Shown here one piece after another: positions 1 through 7,450 of a DNA stretch of 64,000 nt. This DNA is from Acinetobacter lactucae (lineage in GTDB: Bacteria; Pseudomonadota; Gammaproteobacteria; Pseudomonadales; Moraxellaceae): the NCBI RefSeq assembly GCF_001605885.1, contig NZ_LRPE01000004.1, positions 62,001-126,000 of the forward strand. The letters are read 5' to 3'. Positions within the stretch are counted from its first letter, which is position 1. The number at the start of each line of letters is the position of its first letter. A program made the position numbers and the translations under genes. The notes beneath the pieces were generated by a model. It made no database searches. It was not told the origin of the DNA and worked only from the letters and a program-made list of their open reading frames with translations.

Positions 1-24
1 TTATTAAATAGTTGGTAACGCAAG

Positions 25-1110
25 ATGAAACGCTTAAAGTCCCTTGTCTCTGAACAAAGTCAAATCAAGCACCTTTCTACCCGACTATTTCGCCCTCAAA
101 CATTAGTATTGTCACAAAGCACTCCGTTTGAAGTGATTGGTGAATTCAATCAAACCCGTATCCGCTATTACGCAGCTACTCAAAAACGATTCAAAGAACC
201 TTTAGTATTTATTGCCCCACTAGCTATTAATATGGCGATATATGATTTGTATCCATATCGCTCTCTTATTAAATATTTTCAAAATGCAGGTTTTGACGTA
301 TATCTTGTCGATTGGGGCCGTTTAAATTTTAAAGATAGACATCTTAATTTTTTAACATTTATTGAAGATTTTATTCCTAAAGCAATACAACTTGTGCGTA
401 CACATTCAGGAAGTGAACAAATCTCGCTTCATGGCTGGAGTATGGCTGGTATATTTGTCACTTTATATACAGCTTTAAATCAACCCAACTATGTTAAAAA
501 CCTTATCGTGCTTGGAAGTCCAATAGACAGTTATGCCTCTGGCTATATTGGAAAACTCTACAGAACCATAAACAACGTGATTGCTCGTAATAAAAAAATT
601 CAGGACCGTATTTATTCTGGATTGCCAAAACGTCTGATTCATAGCCCAGGAATTTTAAATTCTTTGGGTTTCAAAATTCTTGATCCTAAAGGATGGTTTG
701 ATGGACATGTTCAACTCCTAAAAAATCTTGATGACCTACAATTTGTACAAGAGCATGCCACTCTAAGTAGCTTTTTAAATAATATGATTGATTACCCAGG
801 TGGAATTAATCAGGACATGTTGTTCAATGTTTGGTTGCAAAATCCATTGAAGCTCGGCTTTATTCAATTAAAAGATAAAAAAATTGAATTAAAAAATATC
901 GACTGCTCTCTCTTAGTAGGCGCGGGTCGTAGCGATCAGTTAGTGACTGCCGATGCGGCTTATCCATTAAGTGAACTGACAAACAGCCAAGATGTCACAT
1001 TTACACTAATTCCCGGTGGTCATTTAGGCCTAATGTCGAGTCAAGCAAGTTCTCTTGAGTTTTGGCCACAGTTGGCAACATGGCTAACCGAACGCTCAAC
1101 ACAATTATAA
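25..1110 (+). CDS. PhaC-like alpha/beta hydrolase with a serine nucleophile
   Basis: A 361-aa alpha/beta-hydrolase that resembles poly(3-hydroxyalkanoate) synthases in its central part (an 'APLAINMAIYDLYP' segment, then a 'VDWGR' strand). The nucleophile elbow reads GWSMAG, so it carries Ser where true PhaC synthases have Cys. A plausible Asp (in 'GRSDQLV') and His (in 'PGGHLGLM') complete a triad near the C-terminus. A hydrolase or esterase is therefore more likely than a polymerase; the substrate is unknown. The start is firm because an in-frame TAA lies three codons upstream of the ATG. No signal peptide is visible, so it is probably cytoplasmic. No pha genes adjoin it; a phasin-like gene lies 31 kb away. 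Confidence 0.75.
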   Translation: MKRLKSLVSEQSQIKHLSTRLFRPQTLVLSQSTPFEVIGEFNQTRIRYYAATQKRFKEPLVFIAPLAINMAIYDLYPYRSLIKYFQNAGFDVYLVDWGRLNFKDRHLNFLTFIEDFIPKAIQLVRTHSGSEQISLHGWSMAGIFVTLYTALNQPNYVKNLIVLGSPIDSYASGYIGKLYRTINNVIARNKKIQDRIYSGLPKRLIHSPGILNSLGFKILDPKGWFDGHVQLLKNLDDLQFVQEHATLSSFLNNMIDYPGGINQDMLFNVWLQNPLKLGFIQLKDKKIELKNIDCSLLVGAGRSDQLVTADAAYPLSELTNSQDVTFTLIPGGHLGLMSSQASSLEFWPQLATWLTERSTQL

Positions 1111-1146
1111 AGTACTAAATTTTCCTAATTCAAAATAACTTTAATA

Positions 1147-1212
1147 AAAAAAAGCCTATTTCATTTTAGAAATAGGCCATCAAAACAAAAACTATCAAAC
1201 GCAGCAATTAAT
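1147..1212 (-). ncRNA. Candidate orphan small RNA, about 65 nt
   Basis: Read on the minus strand, a TTGATT box (1247-1242) and a TATTAT box (1224-1219) are separated by exactly 17 nt, a good sigma-70 promoter layout. About 35 nt after the expected start (near 1212) comes a perfect 9-bp hairpin, GCCTATTTC with GAAATAGGC (1177-1154, loop of 6), followed on that strand by a run of eight Ts. The hairpin has no T run on the plus strand, so it cannot be the plus-strand terminator of the upstream hydrolase. No ORF fits between promoter and terminator. Expression is not shown. Confidence 0.45.
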
Positions 1213-1326
1213 GGTCATATAATAAAAGCTATAATATGTAAAATCAATACATCTTTCAGTTGAATGATAAATTAAAATAGAGACTGGAATTAATTTTAAC
1301 TTTTCATATTTTATTCAATAAAAGAA

Positions 1327-1357
1327 AGCCCATTTCCGTCTAAAATAAAAATGAGCC
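1327..1357 (-). terminator. Minus-strand terminator after the 29-aa ORF
   Basis: On minus-strand RNA, GGCUCAUUU pairs fully with AAAUGGGCU, using two G-U pairs. On plus-strand RNA the same positions would be A-C mismatches, so the structure belongs to the minus strand. It starts immediately after the TAG of the 29-aa ORF and is followed by a T-rich stretch (TTCTTTTATT). Confidence 0.5.
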
Positions 1358-1446
1358 TAGTGAACTCCACTTAATCCTAAAATACAAAATGTGATAATTA
1401 TCACGTTTGCTTTTTTGATAATGTCATCGATATTTTGCTTTTTCAT
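1357..1446 (-). CDS. Candidate 29-aa hydrophobic mini-protein
   Basis: An ATG-to-TAG ORF of 29 codons. The product has a charged N-terminal half (MKKQNIDDIIKK) followed by one hydrophobic stretch (ANVIIITFCILGLSG), so it could be a single-pass membrane peptide. Support comes from layout: the stop codon abuts a hairpin that pairs only in minus-strand RNA and is T-tailed. No strong ribosome-binding site is visible ('CTGGTC' precedes the ATG). A possible promoter (TTGTTA, 17 nt, TAGTAA) lies well upstream on the same strand. Size and polarity resemble type I toxins and other small membrane proteins, but I recognise no family. Confidence 0.35.
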   Translation of the reverse strand: MKKQNIDDIIKKANVIIITFCILGLSGVH

Positions 1447-1784
1447 TGACCAGATTCCAGACTAAGACTGTCTATTTAGCAAATAAAAAGTCATCAGCTT
1501 AATCTTTTTAGTTCACTAAAAACTTAGCACAAGCATTCTTTTTCGCTCATTACTAACCGCTATATGAGGTTTTAACAAAAATTAAATTATGGAAAAATAT
1601 ATAAATTTCAAGTTAAGTTTATGTTTTTACTTGATATTTTTAAGACATTGATATCTAATAACTTTATCTATTCTTTGAACAATTTATAAACCAAAATGAC
1701 ACTTGAGTAATTAATAGTCATTGAAATATTGGTAATAAACCTTATATTGAGTACAGGTTCATACCTTTAACTGAGGAAAAGCTC

Positions 1785-2054
1785 ATGAATAAATTTATGG
1801 TTGCAGTCTTTACTGGCGTGGTAAGCATTGCTAGCGTAGGCATACAAGCTGCAACACCTGAGCAAGAATGTCAAAAATTGCAAGATGACTACAATTTGAT
1901 TTATGCATCAAAAGGCTTTTGTTTTAAAGATCCTGATGCAAAAGAAAAATATGGTAATGAAAACTGTCATACGACAAAACCAAAGTTTTCTGACAAAGAA
2001 CAGCAACGTCTTGACGCTATTAAAGAACGTCAGAAAGAATTGAAATGTAAATAA
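1785..2054 (+). CDS. Small secreted YARHG-like protein
   Basis: An 89-aa protein with a clear Sec signal peptide (MNKFMVAVFTGVVSIASVGIQA, cleavage near residue 22). The mature part of about 67 residues has three or four Cys and a segment reading 'NLIYASKGFCFKD', then 'KFSDKEQQRLDAIKERQKEL'. This matches the layout of the YARHG domain (a Y-A-R-H-G-like motif, an aromatic/Lys turn, then a C-terminal amphipathic helix), which occurs in extracellular or periplasmic proteins of unknown function. The start is supported by 'GAGGAAAAGCTC' just before the ATG. It ends 17 nt before the HIT gene on the same strand, so the two may be co-transcribed. Exact function unknown. Confidence 0.7.
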   Translation: MNKFMVAVFTGVVSIASVGIQAATPEQECQKLQDDYNLIYASKGFCFKDPDAKEKYGNENCHTTKPKFSDKEQQRLDAIKERQKELKCK

Positions 2055-2071
2055 TTTTAAAGGAATAATAC

Positions 2072-2485
2072 ATGGCATATGATGATCAAAATATCTTCGC
2101 AAAAATTTTACGTGGTGAACTTCCAGCGATAAAAGTCTATGAAGATGATCAAGTTCTAGCTTTCATGGATATTATGCCTCAAGCCGATGGTCATACATTA
2201 GTTATTCCAAAAACACCTGCTATAACACTGCTAGATCTACCACCTGAAGCAGCAGCATATACCATACAAATTGTTCAAAAGATTGCTAAGGCAATGGAAA
2301 AAGCGCTTAATTTGGAAGGTATTGTATTGATGCAGCTTTCTGGAGCAGCCGCAGGACAAACTGTTCCCCATGTTCATTTTCACCTAATTCCAACAAATGT
2401 GCATCATCTTGGACGCCATGCTGTTGAGTTAGGAGATCAAGAAAAAATTAAAGAATTAGCGGAAAAAATTAAAGCAGCTCTTTGA
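2072..2485 (+). CDS. HIT-family nucleotide hydrolase (HinT/HIT-like)
   Basis: A 137-aa histidine-triad protein. The N-terminus '[19 protein letters not shown]' and the catalytic motif HVHFHLIP (about residues 108-115) are diagnostic. The middle His of the triad is the nucleophile that attacks nucleoside phosphoramidates or dinucleoside polyphosphates in this superfamily. Length and motif spacing match HinT/PKCI-like bacterial proteins, which are cytoplasmic. The ATG is preceded by 'AAAGGAATAATAC', a good binding site. A strong hairpin terminator follows within 20 nt. The physiological substrate cannot be told from sequence. Confidence 0.9.
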   Translation: MAYDDQNIFAKILRGELPAIKVYEDDQVLAFMDIMPQADGHTLVIPKTPAITLLDLPPEAAAYTIQIVQKIAKAMEKALNLEGIVLMQLSGAAAGQTVPHVHFHLIPTNVHHLGRHAVELGDQEKIKELAEKIKAAL

Positions 2486-2500
2486 TTTTTCAATTATTAA

Positions 2501-2526
2501 AGCGGAGTTTAGACTCCGCTTTTTTT
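2501..2526 (+). terminator. Rho-independent terminator after the HIT gene
   Basis: Perfect 8-bp stem AGCGGAGT/ACTCCGCT with a TTAG loop (2501-2520), then six Ts. It separates the HIT gene from the porin promoter. Confidence 0.9.
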
Positions 2527-2578
2527 CGTCTAAAAACTATCAAAAAATGAAAGCAACTAATTTATTTCTAAATTTTAA

Positions 2579-2636
2579 ACGTCATAAAACTGTCATTTAT
2601 TCTTCACTTCTCTGTCACAAAATTTGCCGATACTGC
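2579..2636 (+). promoter_or_regulatory. Array of Pho-box half-sites before the porin
   Basis: Four 7-mers repeat with an exact 11-nt period: ACGTCAT (2579), CTGTCAT (2590), TCTTCAC (2601) and CTGTCAC (2612). The PhoB consensus is CTGTCAT-N4-CTGTCAT, so two half-sites match 6-7 of 7 and two are weaker. A -10-like TACTGC begins at 2631, about 12 nt after the last half-site, which is where a PhoB-activated promoter lacking a -35 would have it. This predicts induction of the porin under phosphate limitation. Confidence 0.65.
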
Positions 2637-2741
2637 TTAGCAAGTTGGTGAGCTTTTGTAACTTTTTGTACATAAGTCAACTACAAAATAAATAGTTAGC
2701 TAGGCATACGCCATTTTTAAATACCTTTTGGAGAAATCTCA

Positions 2742-3848
2742 ATGAAGAAATTGCTACTCGCTGCCGCAGTTGCAACTTTGAGCATAAACGCGGTGCAAGC
2801 AGCGCCAACTTTGTATGGCAAACTAAATGTTTCTATTAACCAAGTTGATAATAAAAATTTCGATGGTAAAAGTGACGTTACCGAAGTTAACTCAAACTCT
2901 TCACGTATTGGGGTAAAAGGCGAAGAGAAATTAACTGACAAGTTATCTGCTGTTTATTTAGCTGAATGGGCAATTGCAACTGATGGTTCAGGTTCTGATA
3001 CTGACCTTAGCGCTCGTAACCGTTTTATCGGTTTAAAAACTGATGGTGTTGGTACATTAAAAGTTGGTAAGTATGATTCTTACTTCAAAACTGCTGCTGG
3101 TGGTAACCAAGACATCTTTAATGACGATACGCGTTTAGATATTACAAATATCATGTACGGTGAAAACCGTTTAGATAACGTGATTGGTTTTGAATTAGAC
3201 CCTAAACTATTAGCTGGTTTAACCTTCAATATCATGGCTCAAACTGGTGAAAGCACCTCTGATAGTAAACCAGGTGAAACTGGTAAAGACAGCAAAAATG
3301 ATAGCTTTGATTCTGTGTCAACTGCGCTTGGCTATGAAAACAAAGATATTGGTTTAGCAATTGCTGCTGCTGGTGACTTTGGTATTAAAGGTAAATACGC
3401 AGCTTACGGCCTAAAAGACGTATATACAGATGCTTACCGTGTAACTGGTTCTTATGACATTGCTAAATCTGGTTTTGTTGTAGGTGCTTTATGGCAACAT
3501 GCTGAACCTACTGATGATCTAACTGCATATGGTCAAACATATAAATCAGATGGTTCAATCGATAAAGCTGGTAAAGCTTACCGTGGTTTAGAGGAAGAAG
3601 CATATGCAGTAACTGCTGCTTATAAAATTCCAAACACGAAACTTAAAGTGAAAGCAGAATACGCTTCTGCTGAAACACAAGTAAGTGGTCAATCAGATCG
3701 TAAAATCGACTTATATGGTTTAGGTCTTGATTACCAAATCAACAAACAAGCTCGCTTCTACGGTATCGTTGCTCAACAAAAACGTGACTGGTTAAATGAC
3801 GACGATACACAAACAGTTGTAGGTACTGGTATCGAATATAACTTCTAA
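2742..3848 (+). CDS. Outer-membrane general porin (Gram-negative porin family)
   Basis: A 368-aa beta-barrel protein with a signal peptide ending AVQA (cleavage near residue 20). The mature N-terminus 'APTLYGKLNVSI' and 'NSSRIGVKGEE' are hallmarks of the Porin_4/OmpC-like family. A 'LKVGKYDSYFK' segment follows, and the chain ends in a beta-signal-like '...GTGIEYNF' with terminal Phe. It should form a trimeric diffusion channel. The start is fixed by TTGGAG eight nt before the ATG. The upstream Pho-type half-sites suggest a phosphate-starvation role, comparable in principle to PhoE or OprP, but I cannot derive anion selectivity from the sequence by eye. Confidence 0.9.
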   Translation: MKKLLLAAAVATLSINAVQAAPTLYGKLNVSINQVDNKNFDGKSDVTEVNSNSSRIGVKGEEKLTDKLSAVYLAEWAIATDGSGSDTDLSARNRFIGLKTDGVGTLKVGKYDSYFKTAAGGNQDIFNDDTRLDITNIMYGENRLDNVIGFELDPKLLAGLTFNIMAQTGESTSDSKPGETGKDSKNDSFDSVSTALGYENKDIGLAIAAAGDFGIKGKYAAYGLKDVYTDAYRVTGSYDIAKSGFVVGALWQHAEPTDDLTAYGQTYKSDGSIDKAGKAYRGLEEEAYAVTAAYKIPNTKLKVKAEYASAETQVSGQSDRKIDLYGLGLDYQINKQARFYGIVAQQKRDWLNDDDTQTVVGTGIEYNF

Positions 3849-3872
3849 TTAGCTATATTTAATTCAGATCTA

Positions 3873-3900
3873 AAATAAAAGGGCTTATGCCCTTTTATTT
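3873..3900 (+). terminator. Porin terminator
   Basis: A 12-bp stem AAATAAAAGGGC/GCCCTTTTATTT with a TTAT loop, followed by more Ts. Confidence 0.88.
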
Positions 3901-3913
3901 TTTTGCGCTGATT

Positions 3914-3946
3914 AAAAAAGCCGATATAAAAGTTATCGGCTTTTTT
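3914..3946. terminator. Bidirectional terminator between the porin and the DUF937 gene
   Basis: Stem AAAAAAGCCGATA/TATCGGCTTTTTT with a 7-nt loop. A and T runs on both sides let it end the DUF937 gene coming from the right and back up the porin terminator from the left. Confidence 0.88.
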
Positions 3947-3958
3947 AGGATTAATATC

Positions 3959-4552
3959 TTATTTTAAGAAACCACTTACAAGATTCATCACGTTTTGAAT
4001 GTCTTGGTTTGCTTCTTGAGGATTGGTACTTTCACCCTGAGGTGTTAATGAATCAATGACCTGAGGTAAGACAGAAGCAATTGCACCGTAAACTTGCTCT
4101 TTTGGCGCTTGGGCTTGCTCGGCAACTTGTTCAATGTCAGCAGGATTAAATAGACTCTGTAATTGCTGAGTCGGAACTTCGCTATTACTTTGATTTGGAT
4201 CAACCCAACTTTGAACTTGACTTCCTAAACCAGCCCCTTTTAACTTTTCTAATGCAGCTTGTAAACCACCTTGTTGCTGCACCCAACCTAAAATTAAAGG
4301 CACAACGGCAATTAATAAACTTTGTACACCACCACCTGTTTGAGATGCATTATTATTGCCGGTCACTTGTCCTAATACAGAACCTAATACTCCACCAAGA
4401 CCACCTTGGGCACCAGATGAAGTATTATTACCACCCATTTGTCCTAATACAGAACCTAAAATTCCACCTAAACCGCCTTGACTTGATGCTTGCTGGTTGC
4501 CACCTAAAGCCTGCTTAGCCAAAGCTTCTACAATGTTGCTTAAATTTGTCAT
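3959..4552 (-). CDS. DUF937/YidB-like protein
   Basis: A 197-aa protein with two near-identical Gly-rich segments, 'GGLGGILGSVLGQMGGNN' and 'GGLGGVLGSVLGQVTGNN', at residues 26-67. A DUF937/YidB-like domain with an aliphatic helix (VQSLLIAVVPLILGWVQQ) follows, and the C-terminal half is Gln/Pro-rich. The family is widespread, and its biochemical role is unknown. The internal repeat may be prone to copy-number change. There is no signal peptide. It stands alone between a shared terminator and the next minus-strand gene, about 100 nt away. Confidence 0.75.
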   Translation of the reverse strand: MTNLSNIVEALAKQALGGNQQASSQGGLGGILGSVLGQMGGNNTSSGAQGGLGGVLGSVLGQVTGNNNASQTGGGVQSLLIAVVPLILGWVQQQGGLQAALEKLKGAGLGSQVQSWVDPNQSNSEVPTQQLQSLFNPADIEQVAEQAQAPKEQVYGAIASVLPQVIDSLTPQGESTNPQEANQDIQNVMNLVSGFLK

Positions 4553-4651
4553 GTGTAACTCTTATGTATGGTTTATACATGAGCATACGCGGATTCATGT
4601 TAAGACAGCAAAAGCCAAATTGTTAAATTTTGAAAGAGATTTAAGGCCTTT

Positions 4652-5113
4652 TTACCAACGGAATTTATTCCAGTTTTCCGGGTTCGCCCAGAACTTTGAG
4701 TTAAACCAGTCTGGCACATGTTTATAAGTCAATATATTAAATTGCCATAAAGCAAAATCACTATCATGTGAAGTTTTATCAATAAGTTGAGTAAACCCTA
4801 AAGAACGTAATAACTGCTCATCACTGCGCTTGCTCACTACAACAATGCGTTTTGCTAATAAATCTCTTAGCTTCACTAATAGTTGTGATTTTTGCGCATC
4901 GCTGATGTTTTGCATTTCTTCAGTATCGAACAATACAAAACCCAAGTCATAACGCTGAGTAAAAGGCAGACTTAAAAGCTCAGTTACGGTAAAATAGTGC
5001 CATTGAATTGCGTTATTCTGGTCAATTTTCTGGCCAATACAAAGTGCAGTATGAATGGGCTGTTCGTTTGATAAATCGTCTAGCATAGAAGTGATGACAT
5101 TTTGTTCAGCCAT
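4652..5113 (-). CDS. Conserved hypothetical, DUF6231-like
   Basis: A 153-aa protein without signal peptide or membrane segments. The central part (YDLGFVLFDTEE, then KLRDLLAKRIVVVSKR) looks like the back half of a Rossmann-type fold, with 'LGFTQLI' after it and an aromatic C-terminus (FNSKFWANPENWNKFRW). Similar small proteins in gammaproteobacteria are filed as DUF6231; I assign this from general resemblance only. It is divergent from the DUF2797 gene, with 15-40 nt between the starts, so the two promoters must overlap the coding ends. Confidence 0.6.
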   Translation of the reverse strand: MAEQNVITSMLDDLSNEQPIHTALCIGQKIDQNNAIQWHYFTVTELLSLPFTQRYDLGFVLFDTEEMQNISDAQKSQLLVKLRDLLAKRIVVVSKRSDEQLLRSLGFTQLIDKTSHDSDFALWQFNILTYKHVPDWFNSKFWANPENWNKFRW

Positions 5114-5152
5114 AACTGCAACCCTTAATTGAAAGATGTGAGTTTAAACTTT

Positions 5153-6022
5153 ATGGAACTACAAGGCATTTGCCATAAAATGCATGCAGGCCTAAAAGAT
5201 GCTAGTGTAACTGATCAACAGACAACCAAGGCAAATGTTGAATACAAATTTGTATTAGACCGTTCAGAAATTGATCTTCCTTTTAATTTAGGACAAGAAC
5301 TAGAAATCGAATGGACAGGTAATATTTATTGCACGTCATGTGGCACTAAAACACCAAAATCTTATTCTCAAGGCCACTGCTTTAAATGTTTTAAAACCAA
5401 AGCAGAATGTGACCTTTGCATTATGAAACCTGAAACATGTCACTATCATTTAGGTACATGTCGTGAAGATGATTTTGCCCATAGCGTTTGTTTCCAACCT
5501 CATATTGTATATTTGGCAAACTCTAGTGCTTTAAAAGTGGGTATTACCCGTGTTAGCCATATGCCAGGTCGTTGGTTAGATCAAGGTGCAACTCAAGCCT
5601 TACCTATTTTAAAGGTTGGATCACGCCGTTTATCTGGTCAGCTTGAAACCATGTTTGGTTCTTTAATTGCTGATAAGACAGATTGGCGTAAACTTCTTAA
5701 AGGTGAAGCTGAACCCTTAAATATGGTTGAACAACGTGATCAATTAATTGAAGAGTTCGCCCCTAAAATTCAAACTATTCGTGAAGAATTTAGTCAAAAC
5801 CTTGAATTTAACGAAACGGTTGAACTACTAGAAAATGAATTGCCACGTGAGTTTGTTTACCCAGTTGAACAATATCCTGAAAAAATTAAGTCTTTAAACC
5901 TAGATAAAACACCAAAAATTCGTGGTGTCTTACAAGGGATTAAAGGCCAATATTTAATTTTTGATATCGGTGTTATCAACATTCGTAAATATACAGGGTA
6001 CGAGCTGATTGTACGTGCATAA
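5153..6022 (+). CDS. DUF2797 family protein
   Basis: About 289 aa. The N-terminal third is a Cys-rich, probably zinc-binding module (CTSCG, C..C in 'HCFKCF', CDLCIMKPETC and a later C), followed by 'VYLANSSALKVGITR', which resembles a GIY-YIG-like start. It is then mostly helical, with a C-terminal beta region. DUF2797 proteins are uncharacterised. I prefer the ATG at 5153 (MELQGICHK). A TTG at 5129 would add eight residues, but neither has a strong binding site. A hairpin terminator shared with the opposing lpxB follows closely. Confidence 0.75.
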   Translation: MELQGICHKMHAGLKDASVTDQQTTKANVEYKFVLDRSEIDLPFNLGQELEIEWTGNIYCTSCGTKTPKSYSQGHCFKCFKTKAECDLCIMKPETCHYHLGTCREDDFAHSVCFQPHIVYLANSSALKVGITRVSHMPGRWLDQGATQALPILKVGSRRLSGQLETMFGSLIADKTDWRKLLKGEAEPLNMVEQRDQLIEEFAPKIQTIREEFSQNLEFNETVELLENELPREFVYPVEQYPEKIKSLNLDKTPKIRGVLQGIKGQYLIFDIGVINIRKYTGYELIVRA

Positions 6023-6026
6023 ATAG

Positions 6027-6052
6027 AAAAGGCATTCATAAGAATGCCTTTT
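6027..6052. terminator. Bidirectional terminator between the DUF2797 gene and lpxB
   Basis: Stem AAAAGGCATTC/GAATGCCTTTT with an ATAA loop, T-tailed on both strands. It lies in the 31-bp gap between the two convergent genes. Confidence 0.88.
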
Positions 6053-6053
6053 T

Positions 6054-7229
6054 TTACTTCTCTAGTACATTTAGGATGACTTGAACCGGATCTTCTGTAT
6101 TTCCAGAAATAAGCTGTTTATGCATGGTTAAGTGCTGCATCACCTGAATTTGAGCGGTTTCAACATTCATTAGTTTTTCTATTTCAGCTGCTAAATTTTC
6201 AGGTGTTGCATCGGCTTGAATCAGCTCTTCAATGACTTTCTTACCCGCAATGATATTAGGCAACGAGTAATAAGGTATTTTCACCAAGAATTTAGCAATT
6301 AGATAAGTCAACCAATGTAATTTATAGAAAGTGACCATTGGTCTATGCATTAACATGGCTTCTAATGTCGCCGTTCCAGATGCTAAAGCAATAATGTCAC
6401 TTGCATTCATGACCATACGACCGATTTTCGATTCGCTATCCGTATTTTCTAAAATATGAATTTTTGCTTTTAATTGAGGTGCTAATTGTTCAACACCCTG
6501 CTCAATCTGTTGTTTACGAGCATCATTAATCGCCGGAATTAAAAATTGAATGTCAGGATGTTTGGTATGCAAAATATTGGCAGCACCTAATAGCATAGGT
6601 AGTAATCGTTCTACCTCACCTTTTCGACTTCCTGGTAACAAAGCAATATGCTTCTGATTTTCATCAATACCCAATTGTTGTTTAGCAATTTGAATTGGGT
6701 TCTCAAGTGGTAATTGTTTTGCTAGCGGATGTCCTACAAATGCTGCTGGAACTTCATATCGTTCATAGAAGACTTTTTCAAAAGGAAATAAGCAAAGTAC
6801 TAAATCTATACTCTGTTTAATGCCATGAACACGTCCTTGGCGCCATGCCCAAACTGATGGGCTCACATATTGAACTGTTTTTATGAGAAGATTTTTTTCT
6901 TTAATACTTTTTGAAAGCCTGAGGTTAAAGTCTGGTGCATCAATTCCAATAAAAATATCAACTGGATTTTGAGTCCATTGATTGATTAACCCATCTCTCA
7001 CGGCAAATAATTTTTTTAAGTCTTTTAATACCTCAACAATCCCCATTACAGACAGGGTTTCCATCGGGTAATAACTATTAAAACCTTCAGCAATCATTTG
7101 AGGACCGCCGATTCCTTCAAATTCAGCATCGATTCCCTGTTCACGGAAACTACGCATAAGTTTAACGCCAAGCGTATCTCCTGAAACTTCCCCAACTACA
7201 ATGCCTATTTTAAGTTTTCGGTTTGCCAA
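6054..7229 (-). CDS. lpxB: Lipid-A-disaccharide synthase
   Basis: A 391-aa GT19 glycosyltransferase. It joins UDP-2,3-diacylglucosamine to lipid X to make the tetra-acylated disaccharide of lipid A, at the inner face of the inner membrane. Diagnostic segments are 'GEVSGDTLG' near the N-terminus, 'VGHPL', 'LLPGSRKGEV' and 'ASGTATLEAML' in the C-terminal donor domain. Length matches the family. Unlike in enterics, no lpxA or fabZ adjoins it, so it is a stand-alone gene here. In strains that lose lipooligosaccharide under polymyxin selection it belongs to the pathway concerned, although lpxA, lpxC and lpxD are the genes usually reported. Confidence 0.95.
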   Translation of the reverse strand: MANRKLKIGIVVGEVSGDTLGVKLMRSFREQGIDAEFEGIGGPQMIAEGFNSYYPMETLSVMGIVEVLKDLKKLFAVRDGLINQWTQNPVDIFIGIDAPDFNLRLSKSIKEKNLLIKTVQYVSPSVWAWRQGRVHGIKQSIDLVLCLFPFEKVFYERYEVPAAFVGHPLAKQLPLENPIQIAKQQLGIDENQKHIALLPGSRKGEVERLLPMLLGAANILHTKHPDIQFLIPAINDARKQQIEQGVEQLAPQLKAKIHILENTDSESKIGRMVMNASDIIALASGTATLEAMLMHRPMVTFYKLHWLTYLIAKFLVKIPYYSLPNIIAGKKVIEELIQADATPENLAAEIEKLMNVETAQIQVMQHLTMHKQLISGNTEDPVQVILNVLEK

Positions 7230-7289
7230 GGTGATTTACCCAAGAATTTGAAATAATGCATTCTAGCATAGAGGTTTATCAATCTTGAA

Positions 7290-7314
7290 CTCGATAAAAA
7301 CGTCCTCGATAAAA
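7290..7314. repeat. Tandem 10-bp repeat upstream of lpxB
   Basis: CTCGATAAAA occurs at 7290-7299 and again at 7305-7314, a 15-nt period, in the 191-bp region between lpxB and the divergent siderophore receptor. It could be paired operator half-sites or part of the lpxB promoter. I recognise no regulator. Confidence 0.35.
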
Positions 7315-7421
7315 CTAAGCATGGTCTATCACTATCTAAAATTACATTCACCCAAGATATTTTAATCTAAATTAACAATGTCATTTGAATTGTAGCTTAC
7401 ATTTACAAACAATAAAATAAA

Positions 7422-7436
7422 TGAGAATTATTTACA
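7422..7436 (+). promoter_or_regulatory. Fur box before the FhuE-like receptor
   Basis: TGAGAATTATTTACA matches the 7-1-7 Fur pattern TGATAATnATTATCA at 11 of 14 specified positions. It lies 15-29 nt before the preferred ATG of an obvious iron-uptake gene, so iron repression is expected. Confidence 0.7.
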
Positions 7437-7450
7437 TTATCTCTAATCTT

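Larger units (their letters stand above)
1111..1784. other. 674-bp gene-poor region
   Basis: No ORF of normal size is present on either strand. The left half holds two hairpins that make sense only as minus-strand terminators (about 1154-1177 and 1327-1357). Each is preceded, on that strand, by either a promoter-like sequence or a 29-aa ORF; these are listed separately. The right half (about 1500-1784) is AT-rich and should contain the promoter of the small secreted-protein gene at 1785. I could not fix a unique -10/-35 pair for it. Confidence 0.5.

Noticed and set aside
25..1110. Polyhydroxyalkanoate synthase (PhaC)
   Set aside because: The nucleophile is Ser rather than Cys, and no phaA/phaB partners are nearby.
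1391..1404. GTGATAATTATCAC palindrome, which looks like a compressed Fur or other operator site
   Set aside because: It lies inside the 29-aa ORF and lacks the 7-1-7 spacing of a Fur site, so I do not list it as an operator.
4195..4518. Plus-strand ORF of 107 codons opposite the DUF937 gene
   Set aside because: It is the reverse of a Gly/Gln-rich repeat gene; its His/Leu-rich translation has no protein-like features.
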